Source of the DNA: Saccharomycopsis crataegensis
Taxonomy: Eukaryota > Ascomycota > Saccharomycetes > Ascoideales > Saccharomycopsidaceae
Direction of reading: 5' to 3'
Assembly (NCBI RefSeq): GCF_037102585.1
Contig: NW_027043819.1
Span: 1,922,001-1,986,000 of the forward strand
Length of the DNA: 64,000 bases
Part shown: piece after piece, positions 20,079-31,090 of the stretch
Numbering within the stretch: position 1 is the stretch's first letter
Layout: the number at the start of each line of letters is the position of its first letter
Notes under the pieces: model-generated
Seen by the model: only the letters and a program-made list of their open reading frames with translations
Database searches by the model: none
Told to the model about the DNA's origin: nothing
Translations under genes and position numbers: made by a program

Positions 20079-21710
20079 TCATTCTCTATAGCCAACCTGC
20101 CACTCAAGTCCCAATTCTTTTAAAACCGGTTCGTGCATGTACAATGGAGGAAACCCGATCACTTGTCCGGTTTTAATGTTTTCCAATATCGGAATTGAAT
20201 ACTTGTTTGCCATTTTGCAAACCGCGTCGGTTATATCGACATTCTTCCCTTCCAGCTTCTTGGTGCCCCATTGGTTTTTAATTCTCCCTTTATCTTGCCT
20301 TATCTCAAAAGGCCTAATGACATAATTGGGATAGTAACCTGAATCATCACGCTTGTTTTCTTTAAACTTGAAATAAAAACGGTTGTCATAATCAATCCAA
20401 TGATCTGACCATTCCTCTAATACGGCAAGACACTTATGCTCTCTTTGAATATCATTTCTACTCATTTTCTGTCTGCTAATTTCTATTTCAACTAAAGTGC
20501 CCCGATTGTGACGGCAGTTTATATACCCAAATGTTTCATCAAGCTTCTGTTCCTGCGTTAATGATAATCTTTTAGAAGATTTCTTATATTTGAAACTCAT
20601 ATTCAAGAATTCAGATGGAGATATTACTCCTTCTGCTTCGAAGGATAATGCCAGAGACATCAAATCTTCAGAGAGATTTGAGAGTTTTAGGAATTTGTAA
20701 TGATAATCCGTGGATGGGGAAATCGATTCCAAAAGGTCAAAAAAAAGCCTATTGAGTGCTGGAGAAGTCGAGTGAAAAAGTATATCCAGAGGAATCTTCA
20801 TGGAAATCGAAGATATCTCCCTATTTTTAGTGATCCAATAATTTTGCTTCAAGAATTCATGGATCATATTTTTTTCATGATGATAATTATCAACAAGACC
20901 ATTAGATCTCTGAATCCGCCCAAGTATCTGCTGTTCTTTTTCTTTTCGAACCTCCGGTTGCATTTCTTTCAAATCGTTTCGTATTTTATTTCTCTCGGTA
21001 ATTTCAGGGTCCACATTAGTAGGGTCTTCGAACCAGCGAATGTTTTCGTTCTTACAAGTTTCCATTAAATCTGATTTAGAAAATTCAAGAAGCGGTCGAG
21101 TTACCATTATCTTGTTGAACGATGGTGGCGGGGCATTGTCCCTTAGAGGAAATTTCGACTGGCTCTTGATTCCACATTGGCCAAACACCCGATTTGCAAG
21201 ATACCTCCCGTACAGCCTGCTGTCTTCTGAAAAATATGGATTTCTTGGTTCCCTTAAACTTCTCAAGATATACGTTTCAATATTATCATCTCTTGTATGA
21301 CCCGTCAACAAATTAGTGATATCTTTTTCCCCACAAATATCCCGTATGGCCCGATATCTTAGAATTCTTGCCGAGTGTTCAAAATTATTCGATGAGGTAT
21401 CGTATCCTTTGGGCCATTGCAAAGGATACGAGAGATGCTTAACCCCAAAGGTGTTCGTCACGTATTTACCAATAGCCTGGGCTTCCTGAGAGCTCTCTTT
21501 TCGTAGCTTATGGTCGATGGTGATGGCAAGCACCAGCGCCGGCGACATTCCTTGATTTTTGAGGTATTGGGAAACAAGATAGGTCAAACACATCGAATCC
21601 ACTCCTCCTGAAAGAGCAATGGCGAGTTTCGATGGTAAGCCATTGGGGAATAAGCTTCTGATGGAAGTGCTAAACTGCTGAGGGGTGATCATCATATAAA
21701 TATGGGACAC
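20079..21710 (-). CDS. tRNA(Ile)-lysidine synthase (TilS)-like PP-loop ATPase
   Basis: The 543-residue protein has the PP-loop signature LAIALSGGVDSMCLTYL near residues 29-45, then ITIDHKLRKESSQEA and LLTGHTRDDNIETYILR. These are the order and spacing of TilS, which converts cytidine-34 of tRNA(Ile)(CAU) to lysidine. The following RPLLEFSKSDL and WFEDPTNVDPEITERNKIR are also TilS-specific (RN-I-R motif). In fungi such proteins are presumed to act in mitochondria; the N-terminus (MMITPQQFSTSIRSLF) is weakly amphipathic and compatible with import. The extra 300 C-terminal residues are less conserved. The fold is secure; the mitochondrial location and exact substrate are inference. Confidence 0.85.
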   Translation of the reverse strand: MSHIYMMITPQQFSTSIRSLFPNGLPSKLAIALSGGVDSMCLTYLVSQYLKNQGMSPALVLAITIDHKLRKESSQEAQAIGKYVTNTFGVKHLSYPLQWPKGYDTSSNNFEHSARILRYRAIRDICGEKDITNLLTGHTRDDNIETYILRSLREPRNPYFSEDSRLYGRYLANRVFGQCGIKSQSKFPLRDNAPPPSFNKIMVTRPLLEFSKSDLMETCKNENIRWFEDPTNVDPEITERNKIRNDLKEMQPEVRKEKEQQILGRIQRSNGLVDNYHHEKNMIHEFLKQNYWITKNREISSISMKIPLDILFHSTSPALNRLFFDLLESISPSTDYHYKFLKLSNLSEDLMSLALSFEAEGVISPSEFLNMSFKYKKSSKRLSLTQEQKLDETFGYINCRHNRGTLVEIEISRQKMSRNDIQREHKCLAVLEEWSDHWIDYDNRFYFKFKENKRDDSGYYPNYVIRPFEIRQDKGRIKNQWGTKKLEGKNVDITDAVCKMANKYSIPILENIKTGQVIGFPPLYMHEPVLKELGLEWQVGYRE

Positions 21711-22080
21711 ATTCTTCTCACAGAGATGCCCAATGTAAAAAATATATATATGCAGGCAGCATTGGATTCAATTATTTTTTTCTTTCAAATCAACAGAAAA
21801 AAAAAAAACATACTGCATGGCAGCCTTTCAACATGAAAGAAAGCAAACAACAGAGACTTTTTCTTTTTATTTCTTCGTTTGTACTGGTATTGTATTGGTA
21901 TATAGTACTTTAAGGAGGAAAATTTATTTTCTTGGCTCAAACTTCAAGAAATATACTATGGATGATGCATTTTTTTTTTTTTACAAGTTACACACTCGAT
22001 TTCCGAAGAGGCTCCTTTTTTTTTTTTAATCAATATACTGTGAATTCTATTATACATTTAGAAGCCTTTCATCTTGGCTG

Positions 22081-22120
<40 letters not shown>

Positions 22121-22220
22121 ATCAGGTTTAAATCTACCAGAAAAGACAAAACATCAACAAAAGAATATGCCCGAAAAAAAAATAAAAAAAAAAAACAACA
22201 TATAATTAGCACCACAACAC
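21711..22220. other. intergenic region, AT-rich
   Basis: The promoter side of the TilS-like gene and the 3' flank of the nuclear-protein gene. It holds an (AAT)n run at about 22085-22119, and A/T tracts. The gene-like stretch just above 22220 belongs to the next entry. Confidence 0.6.
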
Positions 22221-24042
22221 TTAGCTTTTCAATAATCTCTTCCAAATAAGGGGGATGGGATGTGTCTCAAGATGCTTCAAATAAATCTGGGACACAACGA
22301 TGGAAACACCATGGTCTGTCTCCCAGAAGTTCTTGATCAATTTATCAGCAAACCTAATATACAAGTACGAAATGGTCTCATGCTGTGTTAAAGGTAAATA
22401 ATTATGATCATGCCAACTTTCTTCTCTTGACGCCAGATTTTTTCATTCTCAAACCCAATATCAAATGTTTAACAAGCTCAATTCTCAAATTTAGTTCAAT
22501 CTTCGATGCAATGTGGAATTTTTCTAAAACTTTAACATTGTATACCAATGAAGAGTCATTCCTCAATCGCGCCTCTTTCACCAACTTTGCGAATTTTTTC
22601 CATTGCTCGACTGTCCAATCACCATTTGGTTTCGCCACAACTATTGACGTACTTGATTCAGTATTGATTTTTGGGGTGCTTTGGTTAATCTCCGCAATTT
22701 TCGCAGCACCATCCAAAGTAGTGTTTATTGCCATTTCCATCTTCTTTTTAGTTTTATCCATCTCTTCAAATATACTCTCACTATCTGATTCTTCTTCCTC
22801 ATTCATGAACAATTTTTTCGTCGGTAAACTATCCAATTTCTTCAATACTTTAGCAGTGGCTTCGCTATCATAGTCTCCCTCACTAGCTGAGGATTCCTCG
22901 TATTGTCGTTTCTTATGGTTCGTGATTTCTTGGTCCTGTTTTGTCTTGGATTTTGTAATTCTCTTATTCAAACTGTCAACAGTCGATATATAAAAATCGG
23001 TCTTCAATGCTAAGCGCTGACTGGAAGTATTCAAGCCCTCTTGCCTCTGATTTCCATTATTCTTATTCCTATCTTTTTCTAATATTCGTTGTCTTTCAAA
23101 CTTATTATCTTCATTATAATCATCGTCATCGGCATTTTTTGGATATAGGTTATGCATCAATGGCCTATCAAACTCTCGCGAAGAAATCCTAGGAGTGGTA
23201 ACCTCACTAGCAATCGCGGTTGCTTGACGTGACCCTAGGCCACCAATCTTATCAATACTAGTATTGAGAGTCGATTTAATACTACTTAATAGCATTTCCC
23301 TTTTGCCAACAACCCCCAGATTATCAAAGGAACTGTCATAATTCACCAACTTTATGGGCGTCGAGATATTTCGAGAATTTATACCGGTGGTTTTCCCACT
23401 CCTCTGGATCATAGTTCTTGCAGGCGTAGGAATTCTTCTGAATTTTGACGCTGACGTTCCAGGAGTGGATTTCAATGGAACCAGTACCGTGCCAAATGAC
23501 GAGTTTGTCTGGCCCGATGCACCACCACCAAACGTTCGAAAACTATCATCATCATCATTATTATTATTGTTGTTGTTTGTTCTCCCATCATCATCATTTT
23601 TATTAATCTGGATCTTCTTCGCACCGGAGTTTTTCGTCCTCCTTTTCGGACTGATCTTTCGATAATAACTTCCATTAGTATCATCATCGTACTCATCTTT
23701 ATTATCCTGTCTCTCTACCTCATTGACAAAACTATTATACTTGGTTTGTGATTTTGATTTTGCTTGTGTGGTAATTAATCCATTAGATCTCACGCGTCGC
23801 GCAGGACTCAGGATCCCTTGAACGTCATCGGTTATTCTATTTCGCTTTAACGGAGTGTACCTCAGACGTGTTGGGATGATTGCTCCTCCTTGTTCTTGCT
23901 CTTCATCTCCGTTCCCGCGCTCGGCAAGTTCACGACGTTTCTTGATTCTCTGCCCTTTTTTCACTCTAGACTGTTTCTGATGGGTCTCAAACATATCAAA
24001 CAGTTTATGCTGTGGTGCTCCAAATTCTTCTTCGGTAGACAT
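22221..24042 (-). CDS. unidentified nuclear-type protein with frame change near its C-terminus
   Basis: The uninterrupted frame runs from ATG at 24042 to TGA at 22408 (544 residues). It starts KLFDMFETHQKQSRVKKGQR, is rich in Asn, Asp and basic clusters suited to a nuclear protein, and has a compact C-terminal part beginning DWTVEQWKKFAKLVKEARL. Six A residues (22438-22443, plus-strand T) lie just before the stop. In the neighbouring frame a further 72 well-formed codons follow, without stop, to TAA at 22221 (for example TISYLYIRFADKLIKNFW and KHLETHPIPLIWKRLLKS). This tail has no ATG, so it is best read as the true end of the same protein, displaced by a one-base length difference in the A run (sequencing error, mutation or, less likely, programmed frameshift). 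An intron is possible but no good donor is seen. I do not recognise the family. Confidence 0.7.
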
Positions 24043-25104
24043 CTTGTTCCTATCAAAAATTGAATTTCAACAACAACTTTTACTTGCAATTTACCAGGTA
24101 TTATTTTTTTTCCCTCTGCTGTTCTTGATATTTCATATCATTTTATTTTTTTGTTCTTCTTTTTTCCAACCCAAAAGATGATTCAAAAAAAAAAAAAAAC
24201 ACAAATTCTAGGTATCTCGAAATTCCTAAATACACAAAAAAAAAAAAAAGAAAACCAAGTAGAAGATATGGAATGGCTGATTTGTGTATGTGGTATTGCA
24301 GAAATGGTTCAGTTGGATACTGTTTGGATTGATCCTATCCTACAAGGGTGTTTTGGTTTTTGTGATTATCATTTTTCCCTGATACCTTTTTTTTTTTTTT
24401 TTTGCTAGTTCATTCCCACACGCGTCGCTCACCTAAAATATAAGTCAAAGATATCTACAGATAAAAAGAAATAAGATACAAAAGAATTATAATGACTAAA
24501 GATGAATTGATAAAAAGAAAATTAAAATGTAAGAATGCATACTAGGAAAAATTCTATACTATTAAATCCAAGTGAGCATCTAACCAAAGATGGATTAACT
24601 TGTGGAATCGTGACAAAAGAAGTTCAAATAAAAAAATCTTAATAAAAGAGCAATAGAAATAGAAAAAAAGAAAAAGAAATAATGAAGAGAAAAGGATGAA
24701 TAGCTGGGTAAATTATATATGATGATGGAATGAACATCTTTCTCGCTTCAATAGAAAGTATAATATGTATGATGTGCAAAAACAAACAAGGATTGAGAGA
24801 AGAACAAAAAAAAAAGATGGAAAAATTAAAATTAAGTAGTTGGAAATAAATAAGACCGAGAAAAAAAAAAAAAAAAGGTTAATGACTGCTTCAGCACAAA
24901 AAGTCAATCACCTCCCATTATCGGTTAAAAATATACTAGGACTTAACCAATACTTGTGACAGGGATAATTATTTTTCATCATTAAGAAACATGATGATGA
25001 TACACGACATTGGCCACTTCTCCTGTCTTCAGTGCTTTTGACAAAGAAAGAAAAAAAAAGAAAGAAAAAAAGAACAGGCTCTGTAGCTTATTCACTAACT
25101 GATA
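24043..25104. other. intergenic region, low complexity
   Basis: The 5' flank of the nuclear-protein gene and the 3' flank of the ORM gene. It is A-rich with several A10-A17 runs. I see nothing coding. Confidence 0.7.
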
Positions 25105-25698
25105 TCAAATATTTGCCTTAGTGAGACCAGGGATAGATATTCTCAATCTATGGGTAAAAGCCATCTTTGGGATACAGCCAATCAAGCACAATACACCATT
25201 GAACACAAAATAGTTCAAATTGTATTTTGAGTAGTGTGTGGATGCCAAAAATAAGGCAATTGGCACCAAAAACAAAAACTTCTTGGTTGGGGTATATTGG
25301 TCACCATTGTCTATTTGTTCCCACATTGTCAAATTATCATAGGCCCCAGAATTAAAATCAAACGGAGTGCCCTTGACTTGATGAAACATTATGTAAGAAC
25401 CAATTATGTAGGTGGTATTGGTCAACGTCCAAGATAATTCGGTTGTTGATCCTGGCAAGACGTTAAAGAACATTTTAAGCAACAAAATAATACAAATGTG
25501 GATCAACCAAGCACCTTTCGAATGAACCCAGTTGGCATTCAAATTTGGAACTAAGTTCTGATCATTGAGCTCCTCATCGCTTTCGACTTCCACGTGTGAA
25601 ATGATCGATGAACTTCTTCTTCTGTTTTTTGGAGACGATGTTATTGGAGACAATGAAGCATGATGTGACTTATTGGCAGCAGAAGCGGTGGTAGACAT
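25105..25698 (-). CDS. ORM1/ORM2: ORM family ER membrane protein, regulator of serine palmitoyltransferase
   Basis: The 197-residue protein is full length for the family. The core NANWVHSKGAWLIHICIILL ... LTNTTYIIGSYIMFHQVKGTPFD and DNLTMWEQIDNGDQYTPTKKFL is diagnostic of ORMDL/Orm. Four hydrophobic segments follow. Orm proteins bind serine palmitoyltransferase in the ER and restrain sphingolipid synthesis. In S. cerevisiae, Ypk1 phosphorylation of N-terminal serines releases this brake. Here RRRSSS at residues 26-31 matches such a site. S. cerevisiae has two paralogues; only one is in the window, so ORM1 versus ORM2 cannot be told. A GCCAAG lies about 85 bp upstream of the start. Confidence 0.95.
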   Translation of the reverse strand: MSTTASAANKSHHASLSPITSSPKNRRRSSSIISHVEVESDEELNDQNLVPNLNANWVHSKGAWLIHICIILLLKMFFNVLPGSTTELSWTLTNTTYIIGSYIMFHQVKGTPFDFNSGAYDNLTMWEQIDNGDQYTPTKKFLFLVPIALFLASTHYSKYNLNYFVFNGVLCLIGCIPKMAFTHRLRISIPGLTKANI

Positions 25699-26632
25699 TT
25701 TTTGTTCTTCAAACGTTTGTTAATAAATGATAAATTGGATATTTTTGTGGCAAATTCCTCTTCTGATTTTCAGTCGAATGTATGGCCAAGATTTGTGATC
25801 TCTAGACAAATAAAAAAAAATCACTATCAGTTCTGATTATTTGTATCTTTCTGTTGACAAAGAGGTATACTTCAGCACTTCTTGTTGACTGAATAAAGCT
25901 GGCTTAGCACAACAATAAAAAAAAAAAGAGAAGAAGAGGGGGGAAGAAAAAAAAAACAGCTAGTCGTTTAGCGACACAATCCACGGTAATAATACGGAGT
26001 TGGGAAGGGGGGCAAAAACACAAGAATGAGGCAGCCGGCTCACTTATTAAATAGGCAGTAATTAGGAAAAGCGGTGGCGGTTTAATCTGATGGGCACACT
26101 TGACTCTTTCCTTTGGGTGCGGGGGATGGAGAAATTACTGGTGGCAAGAGGTACTGTCGTTTGAGGTAATCTACGATGAGGTTGCTTTTCACTTTTTTTT
26201 TTTTTTTTATTTTTACTTTCTGTGTGGAGTCACGGGGCAGAGGCCACCTATACAACCCCAAAATCACTTCGCAGAAAAATGACCCATTTTTTCGGATATT
26301 CTCTGACTAACTCCACCCACTCAGCCTACATTATTATAAATAGACAGACACAAGTTTAAAACACAATATCAAACTAAAAACAATAAGTAAGACAAAAAAA
26401 AAAAACCAGTACATATAGAAGAAGAAAAGAAACCAGAGTTAATCAATAACAAAAATAGAAAAACCAAATTGTGGACAAAAAAAAATAAAACCAAAGTGAG
26501 AATATAAAGAACCTGCAAACACTGTCATGTCATGTCCTTTGGAATAAACACAAAAAGGAAAAGGAAAAGAAAAATCAAAAAAAAAAAAAAAAAGAATAGA
26601 AAAGTAATGCAAATAGAAAATCTTGACACATT
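25699..26632. other. intergenic region (ORM promoter, RIM101 3' flank)
   Basis: 0.93 kb holding the ORM promoter, a T15 run at about 26194-26208 and A-rich DNA after RIM101. I see no gene in it. Confidence 0.6.
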
Positions 26633-28708
26633 CTAATGAGCGAAAATAGTAGGATACAAACTTTCTGGCTTAGCAGCAGGAGCATCTTTTTCAAGATCCA
26701 TTTGCTTCAACGACTCAGAAATCCAGTTGCGAATCGCATCAACAAGGGCCTTGTGTTTCTTCAATAATTCGTAGTTGTTGCTGCTTGATTCTTCAATCTT
26801 CTTATCAAGAGACAAGCTGTTCATCAAGTTAGTGATATCATGATCCACCTCTTCTTGTTCCTTCTCTTCCCCCTCGACCTCAGCATCCTTCTTGCTAGAC
26901 TTTTGGTTGACGCCAACATTATAACGTCTAATATTGTCATATCCAAATCTAGAGCCAATCTGTGGGTATTGCATAACGTTAGAAGAACTCGATATCGATG
27001 GATATAATTGACCATTACTGCTCAAGCTACCTGTACTAACAAAGCCATTTGAGCTGTAGGTATTAGCATTGTCCGTAGTATTTCCGTAAGAAGCAAATTG
27101 TTGTGATTGGGATGGCTGCGCCTGTTGTTGGTAATGTTGTTGATATTGAGGTTGTTGGTATTGTTGAGGTTGAGCTTGTTGAGCTTGTTGAGGTTGGGGC
27201 TGGCGAGAAACGTCAGATCTTAATGACATTTGCTGATCTATAGAATAAGACAACTGCTTGAAAAACTTATCAGATTCTAACAAGTCTGAAGATTTGATGT
27301 TAGAAGTATTGATCCCACGAACAGACATATTATTCGAACTGTGGCTCAATGGAGGCAACACATATTCACCGGAAAATCCAGCATGATTTGATGGCATGGT
27401 GCCACGCAAACTAGTGTCCAAATGATTCAATCTGTTCATTATATCTGGATTATAATTAGCCGAAATTTTTGATCTCTTGACATCATCATAGAAGCTGCCA
27501 ATCAACTCACCAGTTTGTCTTCTCTTCTTTGATTCGTCTACTGTCGAGTACAAATCGTTACTGCCCAAGTTGTAAGGATGGTTATTGACGGTGGTGGTAG
27601 TGTTATTGTTGTAGATGTTACCAGTAGGATATAATTGACTAGGGTAATCTGGTTGGTTCTGCCCATAAGTGTTGGCTCTTCCACTGACATTGAAAAGATA
27701 ATTGTCAAACGAATTCCCATAATCATTTATACCTGGAGCGTTAGCAGCAGCATTGATCAATGAGCTATTAATAACCCCGTTTTTGGCATACAAAGCGGCA
27801 CCGGCATTAATGTAGCTATAAATGTCGTCTGCATGGGTTTTCATGTGTTTTTTCAAATCTTGAGGTCTCTTGAATTTCTTGCCACAGTTGTCGCACCCAT
27901 ATGGCTTCAAAGGCACATGAACTCTTAAATGTGAGGTGATATGGTCACGTTTAACTGTTTGAACTTTGCAATTATCCCAGCGACATGTCAAATTCAAATT
28001 ACGGTTGCATTTCCGCCCCACATGTCTGTCACACAAATGATGGTACAAAGTTTCGGCAGACTCAAAGATTTCACTACAGCCTTCCCACTTGCACAATAAT
28101 GGGCCTTTCTCCTCCTGTTTTTTGCTCTTTTGCAGGAAAGTTTCCTTCTTTTGAGTGATGGCGGCAATGGCGGCGGCGGCCGCAGCGGCCGCAGCAGCAT
28201 CTTGTTCCTTGATAGATTGAGAAATGGAAGGTAAAGCGTTCACTGGGGGCAAGCTGACTTTTTTCGGTTGACTTCCAAACGAGTCATAATTTAAGGGAGC
28301 TCTTGTGTCTAACACTGCAGATAACGATGGGATAGATGTAGGATGTGTAGTTGAGCACATGGTGTTTATACCAATTTGATGGGTTGAGTCATTGTATTTT
28401 GGACTGGTTTTACCCAACTTTGGCGAGGAAAAAGAGTTGGAAGAAGTCGAAGAGGCTTCGGACTTAGGAGAAACCAGATTGGAATAAGTGGATAGATCGA
28501 CACTGGTCTTTGACGAGTAAGCGTTGCCGGACGTAGGGGTGGTGATACTTTGAGGTGAAGTATTGTTGTTGTACTGGTCGTTGCCAGGGCTGACAGATCC
28601 TTTCAAGAGGTCTGATGATCTAGGAACGTCGTTTTGTAAAGGCAGCATGAAATCCGATGATCTGATGGAAGGCAAGACATAGCCGGATAATTCAGGTCTG
28701 ATGTCCAT
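26633..28708 (-). CDS. RIM101: Rim101/PacC pH-response zinc-finger transcription factor
   Basis: The 691-residue protein has three C2H2 fingers at about 206-229 ([10 protein letters not shown]), 242-264 ([19 protein letters not shown]) and 272-292 ([20 protein letters not shown]), the classic Rim101/PacC arrangement. In the family, alkaline pH triggers ESCRT-linked cleavage of an acidic C-terminal part by Rim13 on the Rim20 scaffold, and the N-terminal form regulates transcription. Here the C-terminal third has an acidic block ([13 protein letters not shown]) and ends in LYPTIFAH. Its YPTI fits the YPxL/I motif that Rim20/Bro1-type proteins bind. A ten-Ala run precedes the fingers and a Gln/Pro-rich region follows them. 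A TGCCAAGAA site upstream suggests autoregulation. Confidence 0.95.
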   Translation of the reverse strand: MDIRPELSGYVLPSIRSSDFMLPLQNDVPRSSDLLKGSVSPGNDQYNNNTSPQSITTPTSGNAYSSKTSVDLSTYSNLVSPKSEASSTSSNSFSSPKLGKTSPKYNDSTHQIGINTMCSTTHPTSIPSLSAVLDTRAPLNYDSFGSQPKKVSLPPVNALPSISQSIKEQDAAAAAAAAAAIAAITQKKETFLQKSKKQEEKGPLLCKWEGCSEIFESAETLYHHLCDRHVGRKCNRNLNLTCRWDNCKVQTVKRDHITSHLRVHVPLKPYGCDNCGKKFKRPQDLKKHMKTHADDIYSYINAGAALYAKNGVINSSLINAAANAPGINDYGNSFDNYLFNVSGRANTYGQNQPDYPSQLYPTGNIYNNNTTTTVNNHPYNLGSNDLYSTVDESKKRRQTGELIGSFYDDVKRSKISANYNPDIMNRLNHLDTSLRGTMPSNHAGFSGEYVLPPLSHSSNNMSVRGINTSNIKSSDLLESDKFFKQLSYSIDQQMSLRSDVSRQPQPQQAQQAQPQQYQQPQYQQHYQQQAQPSQSQQFASYGNTTDNANTYSSNGFVSTGSLSSNGQLYPSISSSSNVMQYPQIGSRFGYDNIRRYNVGVNQKSSKKDAEVEGEEKEQEEVDHDITNLMNSLSLDKKIEESSSNNYELLKKHKALVDAIRNWISESLKQMDLEKDAPAAKPESLYPTIFAH

Positions 28709-29251
28709 GGTAGATTATTAATAAGTGGATGACGCTTGCTTTTTTTTTTTTCTCTCTCTCTGTGTGTGTGGAAAAAGAAACGAGAGGGCCTTTGTTACTG
28801 TGGTGTGCGCAAAGTAAAAAAAAGTGTGAAAGATAAAAAACAGGGAAAAAAAAGAGAGGATCACAGAAGATAGGCAGGTGAGATGGCCGGTGTAATATGG
28901 GTATTTCGCGTTGCTTGGGGGGTTCTGGAAGGGAGTATTGTGTGTGATAGGAGGAAGAAGTAGCAGGAAGAAGGAGGGGGGCACCACATCAGATATATAC
29001 TACCGACTATGGGCATATGCCAAGAAGCACCGCCAGTGGTGGGTGTGGGTGAATGGTGTCCGGGTAGCCATTTCTCTACCCCCTCCCTAAAACAGCAACC
29101 GCACCGGGTGCTGTCTGGGTAATATCCCACACCCCCTGTCCAGTGGCGGAGGGAGAAAGGAAAACAAACCAAACCACCCAAAACTCACTACATGGACATC
29201 GCTGGCACATACGTCCACCCGTCGGTCTGCCCAAACTAAACCCCTAAGATT
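28709..29251. promoter_or_regulatory. divergent promoter of RIM101 and OST5, with a Rim101-type site
   Basis: In this 543-bp spacer TGCCAAGAA sits at 29018-29026, about 310 bp upstream of RIM101. It matches the TGCCAAG/CCAAGAA core reported for Rim101 and PacC. It could serve RIM101, OST5 or neither. The interval is unusually G/C-rich for this sequence (28895-29240). Confidence 0.5.
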
Positions 29252-29523
29252 ATGAACAGCTACAGCAATTTGGTCTCGGAGTACGCCAGTGCCCAAACGT
29301 TCCACTCAGCCGTGCCTTTGGCCAACCAGCAATTCATGGCTGTCGTCTGCTTATTGCTCGCGGTGGTTTTTGTGTTCCTCAACTTCTTGATCCCAAAGAC
29401 CTCTTCTACTTTGGCCAGCAGTATCGCCAACAATGCTCAATATATTGTGTATAGCTTCTTAGCTAGTGGGTTATTTGGTATTGGTGCCATCTTCTTGTCC
29501 AATTCTGTTGGTGTTTATGCTTG

Positions 29524-29524
<1 letters not shown>
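29252..29524 (+). CDS. OST5: oligosaccharyltransferase small subunit Ost5-like
   Basis: The 90-residue protein has two membrane helices (VVCLLLAVVFVFLNFLI and IVYSFLASGLFGIGAIFL) and ends FLSNSVGVYA. S. cerevisiae Ost5 (86 residues) has the same two-helix layout and an almost identical end (ASNSFGVYV). Ost5 is a peripheral subunit of the ER complex that transfers oligosaccharide to Asn during N-glycosylation. A (TA)n tract starts just after the stop codon. The match rests on length, topology and the tail motif. Confidence 0.85.
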
Positions 29525-29554
<30 letters not shown>

Positions 29555-31090
29555 GTGCACATAACCATTGATTGGTTAGTTCACTTTTGGCGTCTTGGTT
29601 CCTTGTATGGGAGACGAAGGCAACCATCATTTAGCGGACACCATTTAGGCGCTGCTATCAAAACTGCATACTTTTTGGTTTATCAAACGCTGTCCATGAA
29701 ATGTTCTTTATTTTGTAATATATGCTTTATCGTTATTCATTTGATCAGTTTTATGTATGTTAGCCGCTGGTTGACTGTTCCATTGGATATAGTGTGGCTT
29801 ACTGTCCTAGTGATCTGGACTCTCTTTTTTTTCTCTCCCTGTGACGATCTATAATCAAGTGGGTAAGTAGGTAGGTAGGTAGGAGAAAGACAGACAGACA
29901 GACAGAGGAAGAACCACCCACATCACATCTAATGTCGAGAATGTCGAGGCATCTGTTTGCATGTACCACCGTAAGGGTTGCACACCCCCTTTTTTTTTTC
30001 CTTCTCTTCTCGTTCTCGGCCAAACTTCCTATTACAGAAGACGGGAGACTTCGCTATTGGCGAGGTGTGGGCAATCCCAGAAAATAAAAGCCAAGGACAA
30101 GAAAAGAAAGGAAGAAACCTTTTTGAGAGGCCTATAGTACAGTATGTGTAGATACATACACTCGGTGTGTGTAATAAAATAATCAGACCCCCCACTATTG
30201 CTGTACCAGTTTTAGTAGTACAGAGTTATTGTTGTTGTCTATTTTAAATTCCATTTGGGAAATAGTTTGTCAAATTAGTAAGTAGGTGGTTGATACCCCA
30301 GGTTTTTTTCCTCATCCTGCAGCGCGATGAATAGGAATTCTGTCATGATTCACACCTTGGGGTTTTCGAAAAAACTCATGTTTACACTGCTTTATTTTAA
30401 AATAAGATTATCTATCACTATTTACTAAACCAAAAATATAAAACTAACGGGAAGAGAAAAAAAAATGTTAAGAAAGAAATGCAAAATGACAAGAGTAGAA
30501 ACGTGTATATCGATTAAGAATTCATGCATGTCGCCAACCCTTTTTCCAGGTCAACCAAGAATCAAATAATGATGCTGAGAATAACAGAAACAAGAAAAAA
30601 AGTATGCACGAGATAATTCCGGCTAAGGAAGCAGCAATGACCCGTATGGGTGTTGATTTAGCAATGGGGTATAAAAATATGATTTGCTTCCGAACGGTAT
30701 TGAAGAGATAATTGGACGAATTCATGAATAAATGAGCAAATGAATGAATGGGCAGCTGTAGCAAAAAAAAAAAAAAAAAAAATAATGATAATAATAATAA
30801 TAAGAGTCATGACCTAATAAAAGAAACATCCTTTAGCTCTTCAACCACAATAATGAGAGAAAGAGAGAGACCAAACGCCGAATAGAGCAACGAAAAGGCA
30901 GAAAATGTATCATCAGCAGGAATAGAGGGAAAGGATGGCCGATTTCATGTAAAGCCTTTTGTCAGATGTAACAAAACACTGAGTAATTGATGTTCATAAA
31001 TCATAATAAATAGAATATGGGGTGAGGATAAGGTATACGTCAAAGCTTGAAGAATCCGAAAGAAATTGCTTGTTTTTTTTCTCTCCCTTT
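29525..31090. other. 1.57 kb between convergent genes
   Basis: Long for a convergent spacer. It begins with (TA)n at 29526-29553 and contains runs such as GTAG and CAGA repeats near 29870-29905. A small possible membrane-protein ORF (30522-30764, minus) is listed separately. A 99-codon plus-strand frame directly after OST5 lacks support. Confidence 0.5.
30522..30764 (-). CDS. possible small membrane protein
   Basis: An open frame of up to 80 codons. With the internal ATG (MNSSNYLFNTVRKQ) it gives 67 residues. A strong membrane segment (VIAASLAGIISCILFFLFLL) is followed by a basic C-terminus (LTWKKGWRHA). It sits in tandem behind the WSC gene with about 330 bp of its own 5' space and would partly explain the long convergent gap. 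No family is recognised and a chance ORF of this size is possible. Confidence 0.3.
   Translation of the reverse strand: MLQLPIHSFAHLFMNSSNYLFNTVRKQIIFLYPIAKSTPIRVIAASLAGIISCILFFLFLLFSASLFDSWLTWKKGWRHA

Noticed and set aside
29555-29854. 99-codon plus-strand frame directly after OST5
   Set aside because: Starts with GTG, shares the OST5 3' flank and has no recognisable family; more likely 3' untranslated DNA.
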